Shown one piece after another: positions 8,321 through 15,546 of a stretch of 36,647 bases of DNA. The stretch covers positions 1 through 36,647 of the forward strand of contig JBCBZW010000044.1 of NCBI GenBank assembly GCA_039815145.1. Direction: 5' to 3'. The notes beneath the pieces are model-generated. The model saw nothing but the letters and a program-made list of their open reading frames with translations. It was not told the origin of the DNA and did not search any database. The position numbers and the translations under genes were made by a program. The first letter of the stretch is position 1. Every line of letters begins with the position of its first letter. Origin of the DNA: Pseudomonadota bacterium. Its GTDB lineage: Bacteria > Pseudomonadota > Gammaproteobacteria > Steroidobacterales > JBCBZW01.

Positions 8321-11300
8321 TTAGTTGGTACGCACGGTCACGCCAGCGAACATGAAGCGCCCACGAGGCCCGGCCGGCCGCGCCAGGGAGCCCAGGTACG
8401 GATCCTCGTCGAAGGCGTTGTTGATGCCGCCGTACACGTTGATCTTGTCGGTCGCCGCGTAGGCGAGGTTGAAGTCGTGGACCATGCCGTTGCCCGTGCG
8501 CAGGGGATCGACGAACAGCGGATCCGCGTCCACCTGGGCGTTCTGAATGGTCGGCAACAGCTGGCTCGTCTCCAGGCGCGCCGCCCACCCCAGGGAGAAC
8601 TTATCCATGCGCCAGTTGGCGGAGAAGTTCATGATCCAGTCCGGGAAGCCGAACTCCTCCACGCGATCCTCGAACACGGTCTGATCGATCGGGTCCTGGA
8701 ACTCGCGGAAGTCGAGCAGATGCGTGCCCGTAACGCCCACGAACAGGTCACCGTAGCGACCTAAGGAGAACGTGTAGTCGAGGCCGAAGTCGATGCCGCT
8801 GGTCTCGAGGGCACCGAGGTTCACCTGACCGGCCTGGTGGAAGGTGATGAAGCCCTCCGGCGCGCGCTGGATCAAGGGGCAGAACTGGTTGTCGGTGGAC
8901 GACAGATCCACACACGCCTGGGAGATACGCAGGGCTGAGAGGGCACCGATGGCGCTCTCGATCTCGATGTCGTAGTAGTCGACGATCATGCGCAGGCCCG
9001 GCAATAGGTCAGGCTGCCACACGAGGCCCACCGTGAAGGTGGTGGCCTCCTCCTGGCTCAGATCCGGGTTACCGCCGGTCACGCCGGGAATACCCGCCGT
9101 GATGAAGTTGGTGACGTCGTAGCCGTCCGGCACCAGTTGAGCGCAGTTGTCGGCGCGGAACTGGGTGCCCGAGTCGATGTTCTGCACCGAGCAGGGATCA
9201 TCGAGAAAGGGGTAGAAGGCCGGCTGCTGCGGCGAGAACAGCTCCGCGATGTTCGGCGCACGCACCGCTTCGGAGTAGGTGCTGCGGAAGGTGAGGCCGC
9301 CGACGGGCGACCAACGACCGCCCACGGACCAGGCCGTGTTGGTGCCGATGGTGCTGTAGTCGGCGAAGCGAGCCGCGCCGGTGAGCTCCAGGTACTGAAT
9401 ACCGGGGAGGTCTTCGAGGAGCGGCGCCTGCAATTCCACGAAGTACTCGAAGACGTCGAAGTCGCCCGCCAGTGGCAGGCGCGCGTTGCCGTTCGAGCCG
9501 TTCCACGTGTTGAGCGAGAGTTCCTCGTCGGACACGATGAACTCGCTCTGCTCCTCGCGGTACTCGAGACCCACGACCCAGCCCACGGGGCCGGCCGGCA
9601 GCTCGAACAGGCTGGTCGAGGTGCCCGCGAGTGAGGCGAACACCACGTTCTGTTGCAACTCCGAGGTGTCGACGGCGTTCACGTAGACGAAGTCCGCGTA
9701 CTCCTCCGTGGCCGCGTTACGGCCGAAGGGATTGAAGGGTACGCAGGAACCGTCGCCCGGCTGGAAGCTGACGAACTGGGTGAACTGGCCCGCGTTCGAG
9801 AAGTTGTTGGTGGAGAACTCCGGCGTGGGGAAGGTGGCCCCCACCCAGGGTAGGGCCGTCGGATCCAGATCCGAGCGGCAGACGATCTCGCCCGTGGCTG
9901 GATCCACCACCGTGTCGAGGGCGGCGTAGAAGCGATCCTCCAGACGGGTGCCTTCGTTGTTCACCTCAACGTCCGTCTTGCCGTAGTTGTAGGACACCTC
10001 GTAGTTCATGCCGCCGAAGAGCTCGAGGTCACCGTCGATCCCCACCACTACTCGCACCGTGTCGCGCTCTACCGTGGTGCGGGGGAGCACCGCGAGGTCC
10101 GAGGTGTCGCGGGAGGAGCCGAAGCCGTAGAAGGTGCCGTCGTTCGGGTTGGGGCCGATGATGCCGAGCCCCTGCAGCTCCTCGATCTGCGCGGCGAGAG
10201 CCGCTGGGATGAAGGGGTTGTCGTAAGCGATGGGGATGGCGTCGTTGAAGTCCGCCACGCCCTGGCGCTCGGAGTTCTTCGAGTACGCGTACTTGCTCTC
10301 GACGAAGAAGCGCAGGGCCTCGTTGACCTCGAAGCTAGCGTTCAAGTTCGCCACTACGCGATCCTGCTGCGGCAGCAAGGTGCCGAGGTCCGTGCCCAGG
10401 CCATCGCCCACCAGGAAGCTCTGGGAAGTGTTGGAGAACAGGCCCGGATCGTAGGCACGCGGCACGCCGTTGGTGGGCGAGTCGATCACCTGCAGGATGG
10501 GGATGTTGGTGCCCGGGAAGAAGGGCACCGGCGTGCCGCTGGGGTTGCCGGAGATGAAGCTGTCGATCGCGCCGAAGGAGTCGATGGTCGACAGATCAAA
10601 CACCCCGAGGGGGCTCGAGATCGGGTTGCCCGCCGGGCGCACGAACACCCGCGCCGCGTCGGGATTCAGTCCTGTAGCGGCGGCGATCTCCGGCGTGTTG
10701 TTGATGTCGTTGCCGATGTTGGGGCCGGTGAAGTCGCGGTCGAAGTCGAACACCTCGTTGTTGCGCAGGTACTCGATGCCGAAGACCACGTCGCCGCGGC
10801 TGTCGGCGAACTCGAAGCCGCCCGCGGCGCTCAGCAGGTACTCCTCCGCGTCGCTACGCCCGGACACGCCGCTGCGCGCGCTGAACTCGATGCCGTCGAA
10901 GTCACTGCCATCGCGCAGGATGAAGTTCACCACGCCGGTGACGGCGTCGGCGCCGTAGACCGAGGATGCGCCGCCCGTGAGCGTCTCCACCTGCTTCACC
11001 ATCGTGTTGGGGATGGTGTTGATGTCCACGGCGGCGGCACCCTGGGCGCCGGCCACGTGGCGCCGTCCGTTCACCAGCACGAGCGTGCGCACGGTCCCGA
11101 GGCCTCGCAAGTTGAGGAAGCCGATACCGAGGTCACTGTCGGTCGAGCCCGGTTGGCCAGCGGCCGGGTCTTGCAGGGCGGAGAAGTTGGCGGGCAGTGA
11201 CTGATTGAGCGCGGGTGTTTCGCGCAGCAACTCGCCCATGTCCACCTGGCCGCCGGTGCGGATCTGCTCGCCGCCCAGCACCTGCACGGGACTTGCCGAG

Positions 11301-11455
11301 GAGATCGCACTGTCCGTCGCGATGCGTGAGCCCGTCACGACCACCTCTTCGACGGACTCGCCTTCCTGCGCCCACGCGGCGCTCGATGCGATCGTGCACG
11401 CGATCGCCCCCATGCTGATGGTGCGGGCGATGCTCCCGCGACGTAGCCGATTCAT
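8321..11455 (-). CDS. TonB-dependent outer-membrane receptor
   Basis: The protein has 1044 residues, starting at ATG 11455 behind AGGGGAGA; an upstream in-frame start at 11521 has no such site. Residues 1-29 are a signal peptide (ending AWAQ). A TonB-box-like VEEVVVTGSRI follows, then the plug domain with LVNGRRHV and GASSVYGADAVTGVVNFILR, then a large beta-barrel rich in aromatic and aspartate/asparagine residues. The length and plug signature match the oligomer-uptake receptors common in environmental Gammaproteobacteria and Caulobacter relatives. The C-terminus is VRTN, without the usual final phenylalanine. The ligand is unknown; carbohydrate or peptide oligomers are reasonable given the nearby GH3 enzyme and peptidase, but neither is in an operon with it. 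The gene is preceded by a sigma-54-type promoter. Confidence 0.93.
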   Translation of the reverse strand: MNRLRRGSIARTISMGAIACTIASSAAWAQEGESVEEVVVTGSRIATDSAISSASPVQVLGGEQIRTGGQVDMGELLRETPALNQSLPANFSALQDPAAGQPGSTDSDLGIGFLNLRGLGTVRTLVLVNGRRHVAGAQGAAAVDINTIPNTMVKQVETLTGGASSVYGADAVTGVVNFILRDGSDFDGIEFSARSGVSGRSDAEEYLLSAAGGFEFADSRGDVVFGIEYLRNNEVFDFDRDFTGPNIGNDINNTPEIAAATGLNPDAARVFVRPAGNPISSPLGVFDLSTIDSFGAIDSFISGNPSGTPVPFFPGTNIPILQVIDSPTNGVPRAYDPGLFSNTSQSFLVGDGLGTDLGTLLPQQDRVVANLNASFEVNEALRFFVESKYAYSKNSERQGVADFNDAIPIAYDNPFIPAALAAQIEELQGLGIIGPNPNDGTFYGFGSSRDTSDLAVLPRTTVERDTVRVVVGIDGDLELFGGMNYEVSYNYGKTDVEVNNEGTRLEDRFYAALDTVVDPATGEIVCRSDLDPTALPWVGATFPTPEFSTNNFSNAGQFTQFVSFQPGDGSCVPFNPFGRNAATEEYADFVYVNAVDTSELQQNVVFASLAGTSTSLFELPAGPVGWVVGLEYREEQSEFIVSDEELSLNTWNGSNGNARLPLAGDFDVFEYFVELQAPLLEDLPGIQYLELTGAARFADYSTIGTNTAWSVGGRWSPVGGLTFRSTYSEAVRAPNIAELFSPQQPAFYPFLDDPCSVQNIDSGTQFRADNCAQLVPDGYDVTNFITAGIPGVTGGNPDLSQEEATTFTVGLVWQPDLLPGLRMIVDYYDIEIESAIGALSALRISQACVDLSSTDNQFCPLIQRAPEGFITFHQAGQVNLGALETSGIDFGLDYTFSLGRYGDLFVGVTGTHLLDFREFQDPIDQTVFEDRVEEFGFPDWIMNFSANWRMDKFSLGWAARLETSQLLPTIQNAQVDADPLFVDPLRTGNGMVHDFNLAYAATDKINVYGGINNAFDEDPYLGSLARPAGPRGRFMFAGVTVRTN

Positions 11456-11594
11456 CGGACTCTCCCCTGTCGTATGCAGGGCGCCAAGTCCTAGGTTCCG
11501 CCACGTTCGTGGTGGTCTCATCCTTGGTCACTACCCGCGCGCTGGCCAATGACGGACGCCTTCCGGGCGGCCGCCATCTCTCAGGAGCTTCAGG

Positions 11595-11610
11595 AGCAAA
11601 TTAGGTGCCA
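11595..11610 (-). promoter_or_regulatory. Sigma-54 (-24/-12) promoter for the TonB receptor gene
   Basis: On the minus strand the sequence is TGGCACCTAATTTGCT. It has the invariant GG and GC 10 bp apart and matches the consensus TGGCAC-N5-TTGCW at every fixed position. It predicts a start site near 11584 and a leader of about 130 nt before the ATG at 11455. Transcription would need RpoN and an AAA+ activator bound upstream. Confidence 0.75.
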
Positions 11611-11690
11611 AGTTTGCTGATCAACCGGGCCGGTGGACGGAATCATCATTGACAACGATGGCAATATGCGCGCGAGAACGCCTGGCAGGC

Positions 11691-11710
11691 CCTTGCAACC
11701 GACTGCAAGG
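11691..11710. promoter_or_regulatory. Dyad upstream of the sigma-54 promoter
   Basis: CCTTGCA (11691-11697) and TGCAAGG (11704-11710) form a perfect inverted repeat with a 6-bp centre. It lies about 81 bp upstream of the -24 box of the TonB receptor promoter, in the distance range of enhancers bound by sigma-54 activators. The protein that binds it is unknown, and no activator gene is adjacent. Confidence 0.45.
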
Positions 11711-11826
11711 CCCCCGGGTGGGCGAAGCCATCAAGTTGCACTATCAAGCATTCGCGGCGATCGAGCCTGCGTGGGGCGTGCGTCCGTCTAGCTCGCCGTG
11801 CCCTGGGTCACAAGAACGCGCAGTGT

Positions 11827-11846
11827 GCACTGCAAAAGTGCAGTGC
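11827..11846. repeat. Perfect inverted repeat GCACTGCA / TGCAGTGC
   Basis: An 8-bp perfect stem with the 4-nt loop AAAG lies in the gap between the TonB receptor and the NTF2-like gene. It could be a regulator site or a small RNA hairpin. It is not followed by a T-run, so it is a poor terminator candidate. Confidence 0.45.
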
Positions 11847-11880
11847 GAAGCACGCGAGCCGGGGGCAGGCATCGTGCACG

Positions 11881-11908
11881 CGGCGCCTTGGTATCGTTAC
11901 CAACGCCG
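11881..11908. promoter_or_regulatory. LacI-type operator candidate
   Basis: TTGGTATCGTTACCAA at 11888-11903 is a near-perfect 16-bp palindrome with a central CG, the form favoured by LacI-family repressors. It is flanked by CGGCG and CGCCG, which extend the symmetry with a 2-bp insertion. It lies about 170 bp upstream of the NTF2-like gene and 278 bp upstream of the TonB receptor's -24 box. No LacI gene is in the window. Confidence 0.45.
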
Positions 11909-12071
11909 AACCGAAGCGATGTGCTAGGTCATGCCCCATTCGGTATGTTGGCCGCGAACGGAAGGGGCGGCAATTCTTCGGGACCCGATTGCGCCGCGCA
12001 TCCTGGTGAGATCGCTGCGCGTCGCAGGCACAATCGGCAACGCCCATCTCGGCTTTATAAGGAGTCCGCGC

Positions 12072-12602
12072 ATGCGCACGCCGTTTCGATCCTGCCTCTT
12101 GAGCTGCCTCGCGCTCCTCGCCACCGACGTCACGCTCGCAGAGGGTGCGCCGGAGCAAGACGCGATACTCGACGTGATCGACGAGTTCTTCCTCGCCCTG
12201 CAGGCGGGCGACGCAGACACTATGGACGCGCTGTTCCAACCCCACACCCGCACCGTGCTGGTCCTCCCCGACGAGGACGACGGCACCGCATCGATACGGG
12301 TGCGCGAGGCAGAAGAGACGGTCGAGCGTATGCGTTCGCCGCAGTGGGCCCCGTTCCGTGAGTCCTACTGGTCACCCACCGTGCTCCAGCGGGGGCGCCT
12401 GGCCACCGTGTGGATCCCCTACGTGCTGATCCGCGAAGAAGGCGGCTTCTCCCACTGCGGCATCGATCAGTTCACCCTGACCAAGGCGGACCGCTGGCGC
12501 ATCGATTTCGTGGCCTTCACGATCGAGCCGTCGCGCGGGGCCTGCGCCGAGCTGGGCCAGCCGGACGACGATGCTGCCCGACGCCCGACATTCCCGGAAT
12601 AG
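12072..12602 (+). CDS. Exported SnoaL/NTF2-like protein
   Basis: The 176-aa protein starts at ATG 12072 behind ATAAGGAG; an in-frame GTG or ATG further upstream would break the signal peptide. Residues 1-25 are a signal peptide. The rest has the NTF2-like cone-fold pattern: an N-terminal helix (AILDVIDEFFLALQAGDADTM), a central region, and paired C-terminal strands ending DQFTLTKADRWRIDFVAFTIE. The fold serves as an isomerase, a dehydratase or a plain ligand-binding pocket, and the exact role cannot be read here. It is convergent with the Rap1a-like gene, only 7 bp apart. Confidence 0.75.
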   Translation: MRTPFRSCLLSCLALLATDVTLAEGAPEQDAILDVIDEFFLALQAGDADTMDALFQPHTRTVLVLPDEDDGTASIRVREAEETVERMRSPQWAPFRESYWSPTVLQRGRLATVWIPYVLIREEGGFSHCGIDQFTLTKADRWRIDFVAFTIEPSRGACAELGQPDDDAARRPTFPE

Positions 12603-12609
12603 CACCGCG

Positions 12610-12972
12610 TCAGCAGCCGCCCTCCTCCACCAGGTAGGCCACCACGAGGGTCATCGCATTGGCCTTCGGCTCCGCGGCCCGGGCCGCTCGCTGGGCGTAG
12701 CGGATGATGGCCGCGACGTCGAAGAGCTCCTTTGTCGGCCGGCAGTACACCTCGCCCAGAAAGTCCGTGCGCTCATCGAGCGTGGCGATCATGTCGAGGG
12801 AGCCGCCGATGTAGGCGTTGAGCAGGGGACTGTTTTCGCAGGATCCTTCCACCCGCTCGCAGATGCCTTGGAAGTCCGCGACAGTCATCGCCCCACTCGT
12901 GGTCGGCAGCGCGAGCGCCAGTGCGATTACCAGCACGACGCCTCGAGCCGCCGCTATCAGTGAATATCTCAT
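12610..12972 (-). CDS. Rap1a/Tai-like small secreted protein
   Basis: The 120-aa protein starts at ATG 12972 behind AAGGGG. Residues 1-28 are a signal peptide. The mature part shows the Rap1a/Tai pattern: an early cysteine pair (GICERVEGSC), a YIGGSLDMI helix, YCRP, a helical stretch, and a C-terminal LVEEGGC. Rap1a/Tai proteins include immunity proteins against type VI amidase effectors, but many relatives have no known partner. No effector gene is adjacent, so an immunity role is unproven. Its promoter region is shared with the DUF2975-XRE-GH3 operon through a symmetric element. Confidence 0.65.
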   Translation of the reverse strand: MRYSLIAAARGVVLVIALALALPTTSGAMTVADFQGICERVEGSCENSPLLNAYIGGSLDMIATLDERTDFLGEVYCRPTKELFDVAAIIRYAQRAARAAEPKANAMTLVVAYLVEEGGC

Positions 12973-12980
12973 GCTGTATG

Positions 12981-13041
12981 CCCCTTGCGATGATTAAAAT
13001 AAAACAATAATCTATTGTTGTTTTAGTTGAATCGCAAGGGG
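12981..13041. promoter_or_regulatory. Two-fold symmetric divergent control element
   Basis: CCCCTTGCGAT (12981-12991) is a perfect inverted match to ATCGCAAGGGG (13031-13041). Inside it, AACAATA (13003-13009) pairs with TATTGTT (13013-13019). Both dyads centre on base 13011, and the divergent start codons at 12972 and 13049 are equidistant from that centre to within half a base. The outer arms supply the AAGGGG ribosome binding site for both genes. The middle is very AT-rich in a GC-rich genome and probably holds both promoters. The XRE regulator at 13572 is the obvious candidate binder (inference). Confidence 0.7.
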
Positions 13042-13048
13042 TGCGCAG

Positions 13049-13570
13049 ATGACCCGACAGTTCTCACAGCTGGTAGCCTGGACGTGCGCTGGCCTGATCC
13101 TCCTGCAAGTGTTGCTGGCGGTGTACGCCTGCATCGACATCGGCGCCTTCGCCCGCCTCAGCCAGCGCACCCTGGCCTTGCCGATCCAGTGGATAAGCGT
13201 GCAAACGGTCCAGTGGTACGCGCTGCTCGCCATCACCATCGCCCTCGCGCTGCCGGGCGTGGCCGCGCTCTACTTCCTGCGCCGCCCCTTCACCAAGTTC
13301 GCCCAGGGCGAGTTCTTCAACGACGCCAACAGCCGCGACCTGCGGCGCTTCGCCGTGTTGTTGCTGGTGCAGGCACTCCTGCGACCGCTGCACCTGGCCC
13401 TCGCCAGCGTCGTGCTGTCCCTCAACCACCCGCCCGGCCAGAAGCTCCTGAGCCTCACGGTGGGCAGCCACGAGCTGCAGGCGATCGGCCTCGCGCTGGT
13501 GTTCTGGGTGCTGGCCAGCCTGCTCCTCGAAGGCGCTCGCCTGCAGAGCGAAAACCGGCAGTTCGTCTGA
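13049..13570 (+). CDS. DUF2975 family membrane protein
   Basis: The 173-aa protein has four hydrophobic segments (about residues 10-30, 52-76, 105-128 and 145-162). Its family features include FLRRPFTKFAQGEFFNDANSRDLRRF between segments 2 and 3, and the C-terminal LLLEGARLQSENRQFV. DUF2975 proteins of this type are usually encoded directly before a short XRE regulator, as here, and are thought to act with it as a membrane-linked sensor pair. Their signal is unknown. The AAGGGG ribosome site is part of the symmetric element. The next gene starts 1 bp after its stop. Confidence 0.8.
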   Translation: MTRQFSQLVAWTCAGLILLQVLLAVYACIDIGAFARLSQRTLALPIQWISVQTVQWYALLAITIALALPGVAALYFLRRPFTKFAQGEFFNDANSRDLRRFAVLLLVQALLRPLHLALASVVLSLNHPPGQKLLSLTVGSHELQAIGLALVFWVLASLLLEGARLQSENRQFV

Positions 13571-13571
13571 C

Positions 13572-13790
13572 ATGCCCATTCGCACCACCCTGGACGTCGT
13601 GATGTCCCAGCGGCGCATCACCGGTAAGGAGCTCGCCACCATCGTCGGCATCACCGAACAAAACCTTTCGCTACTGCGAACGGGCAAGGTAAAGGGCGTG
13701 CGCTTCTCCACCCTCGAGAAGCTGTGCGAGGCCCTCGCCTGCCAACCGGGAGATCTGATGGTGTTCGAACCATCAGCCGAGGAGGAATGA
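13572..13790 (+). CDS. XRE-family (Cro/CI type) transcriptional regulator
   Basis: This 72-aa protein is almost entirely one helix-turn-helix domain: KELATIVGITEQNLSLLRTG, then FSTLEKLCEALACQPGDLMVF, typical of the HTH_26/YozG class paired with DUF2975. It probably binds the symmetric element at 12981-13041 and controls its own operon and the divergent Rap1a-like gene (inference). Its stop overlaps the start of the GH3 gene as ATGA, so translation is coupled. Confidence 0.85.
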   Translation: MPIRTTLDVVMSQRRITGKELATIVGITEQNLSLLRTGKVKGVRFSTLEKLCEALACQPGDLMVFEPSAEEE

Positions 13791-15535
13791 GCGAACGGCA
13801 GATGCGAGCGCACGCCCCGGCCACGGAGGCCGACCTCGACGCGGCCGTGGCGGCGCTCACCTTGCCGGAGAAGATCGGTCAGCTGGTGCAGACCGACGTG
13901 GCCCACGCGAGCCCCGCTGAGGTTCGCGAGCATGCCCTGGGGTCACTGATCAGCACCATTCCCGATGGCTCCCTCGGCACGGGTGCGGCCTGGCGCGAGA
14001 TGTTCGATGGCTTCCAACGCGAAGCCCTGCGCACCCGAACGGGCATACCGCTGGTGTTCGGCATCGACGCCGTGCACGGTCACGCCTACTTCGACGGTCC
14101 GGCCGTGATCCTGCCCCACAACATCGGCATCGGCGCCACGCGCAACCCCGCCCTCGCCGAGCAGCTCGCCCAGGTGACCGCCCGGGAGCTCTCCGCCACG
14201 GGCATCCGCTGGACCTTTGCGCCCACGATCGCCGTGGCGCGCAACATCCGCTGGGGCCGCACTTACGAGTCCTACGGGGAAGATGTCTCCCTGCAGCGGC
14301 TGTTCGCCGGCCCGATGGTGAGGGGCCTGCAGGGCGAGGACCTGCGCGCGCCGCATACGGTGGGTGCCACCGCCAAGCACTTCATCGCCGATGGCGCGAC
14401 CACGAACGGCGTCGACCGCGGCAACGCCGAACTGAGTGATCAAAAGCTGCGCGCAATGCACCTGCCCGGGTTCGTCGACGCGATCGATGCTGGCGTGGTC
14501 TCCATCATGGCCTCCTTCAGCTCGCTGAACGGGGAGATGATCCACGCCTCCAAGGCGCTACTCACCGATCTCCTGAAGCACGAGTTGGGCTTCGATGGCG
14601 TCGTGGTGACCGACTGGGAGGGCGTGCGCATGGGCGAGCTCACGCTCAAGCAAGCGCTGCTGGCCGGCGTCGACATGTTCATGCTGGTGCAGTCCTGGCG
14701 CGAGGGCCTGCCGGAGATGATTCAGCTCGTCGAGGACGGCGAGGTGCCCGTGTCCCGCATCGACGATGCCGTGCGCCGAGTGTTGCGCATGAAGCTGCGC
14801 CTGGGCCTCTTCGACGCCCCCCTCAGCAGCACCGTCTGCGCCGACGCGATCGGCTCGCCGGCGCACCGCGCCGTGGCACGCCAAGCCGTGCGCGAGTCGT
14901 TGGTGCTGCTCAAGAACGCCGATGGCACGCTGCCCTTGGCGAAGACGTGCAAGGTGATCGTGGTGGGCCCTCACGCGGATAACGTCGCCTACCAGTGCGG
15001 CGGGTGGACCAAGAAGTGGCAGGGCGCTCACGACGACCTCTACGGCCACCCCGCCCGGCCCGTGCAAGGGGCGACCAGCATTCTGGAAGGCATTCGGGGC
15101 TTGATAGGCGACGCGCAGGTGCTCGACGGCGGCGTGGACGGCCAGCGCGACGACGCCGACGTGGTCATCGTCGTGATCGGCGAGACGCCCTACGCCGAGG
15201 GCGAGGGCGACCGCGCCGCCGAGGCGCTGGTGCTGGAGGATGCGCAGCGCGATCTCATCCGCTGGTACCACGACGCTGGCAAGACGGTGATCACCGTGCT
15301 CATCACGGGTCGGCCGCTGCTGGTGCACGAGGAGATCGAGCGCTCCGATGCCTTCGTCGTCGCCTGGCTACCGGGTTCGGAGGGCGCGGGCCTCGCCGAC
15401 GTCCTCTTCGGCGACCACCCGTTCCGCGGCAAGCTCGGCTTCTCGTGGCCCCGCGAGGCGAACCAGATTCCCTTGCACGTGGGCGATGAACCCTACTCCC
15501 CCCTCTTCGAGCTCGGTTTCGGCCTCACCTACTAA
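13787..15535 (+). CDS. Glycoside hydrolase family 3 beta-glucosidase / exo-beta-glucanase
   Basis: The 582-aa protein starts at ATG 13787, overlapping the XRE stop and placed behind GAGGAGGA; an earlier in-frame start at 13724 lies within the regulator gene. The N-terminal TIM barrel carries GIDAVHGH, GRTYESYGEDVSL, the KHF substrate motif and the nucleophile in VVVTDWEG (D276). The C-terminal alpha/beta sandwich begins near residue 360, with the acid/base region near GETPYAEGEGDR. It closely resembles ExoI-type exo-1,3/1,4-beta-glucanases. Unlike most of these it has no signal peptide, so it should act in the cytoplasm on imported glucosides or oligosaccharides. Co-translation with a DUF2975-XRE pair is unusual and suggests control by that pair. 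Confidence 0.92.
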   Translation: MSERQMRAHAPATEADLDAAVAALTLPEKIGQLVQTDVAHASPAEVREHALGSLISTIPDGSLGTGAAWREMFDGFQREALRTRTGIPLVFGIDAVHGHAYFDGPAVILPHNIGIGATRNPALAEQLAQVTARELSATGIRWTFAPTIAVARNIRWGRTYESYGEDVSLQRLFAGPMVRGLQGEDLRAPHTVGATAKHFIADGATTNGVDRGNAELSDQKLRAMHLPGFVDAIDAGVVSIMASFSSLNGEMIHASKALLTDLLKHELGFDGVVVTDWEGVRMGELTLKQALLAGVDMFMLVQSWREGLPEMIQLVEDGEVPVSRIDDAVRRVLRMKLRLGLFDAPLSSTVCADAIGSPAHRAVARQAVRESLVLLKNADGTLPLAKTCKVIVVGPHADNVAYQCGGWTKKWQGAHDDLYGHPARPVQGATSILEGIRGLIGDAQVLDGGVDGQRDDADVVIVVIGETPYAEGEGDRAAEALVLEDAQRDLIRWYHDAGKTVITVLITGRPLLVHEEIERSDAFVVAWLPGSEGAGLADVLFGDHPFRGKLGFSWPREANQIPLHVGDEPYSPLFELGFGLTY

Positions 15536-15546
15536 TTGCCTTCGCT

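Noticed and set aside
11649-11927. 92-codon frame in the TonB/NTF2 gap
   Set aside because: It has no ribosome binding site, no recognisable fold and a mixed composition, and it covers two of the dyads.
12610-12972. Type VI immunity protein call for the Rap1a-like gene
   Set aside because: The fold fits, but no effector, VgrG or Hcp gene is near, so only the family resemblance is claimed.
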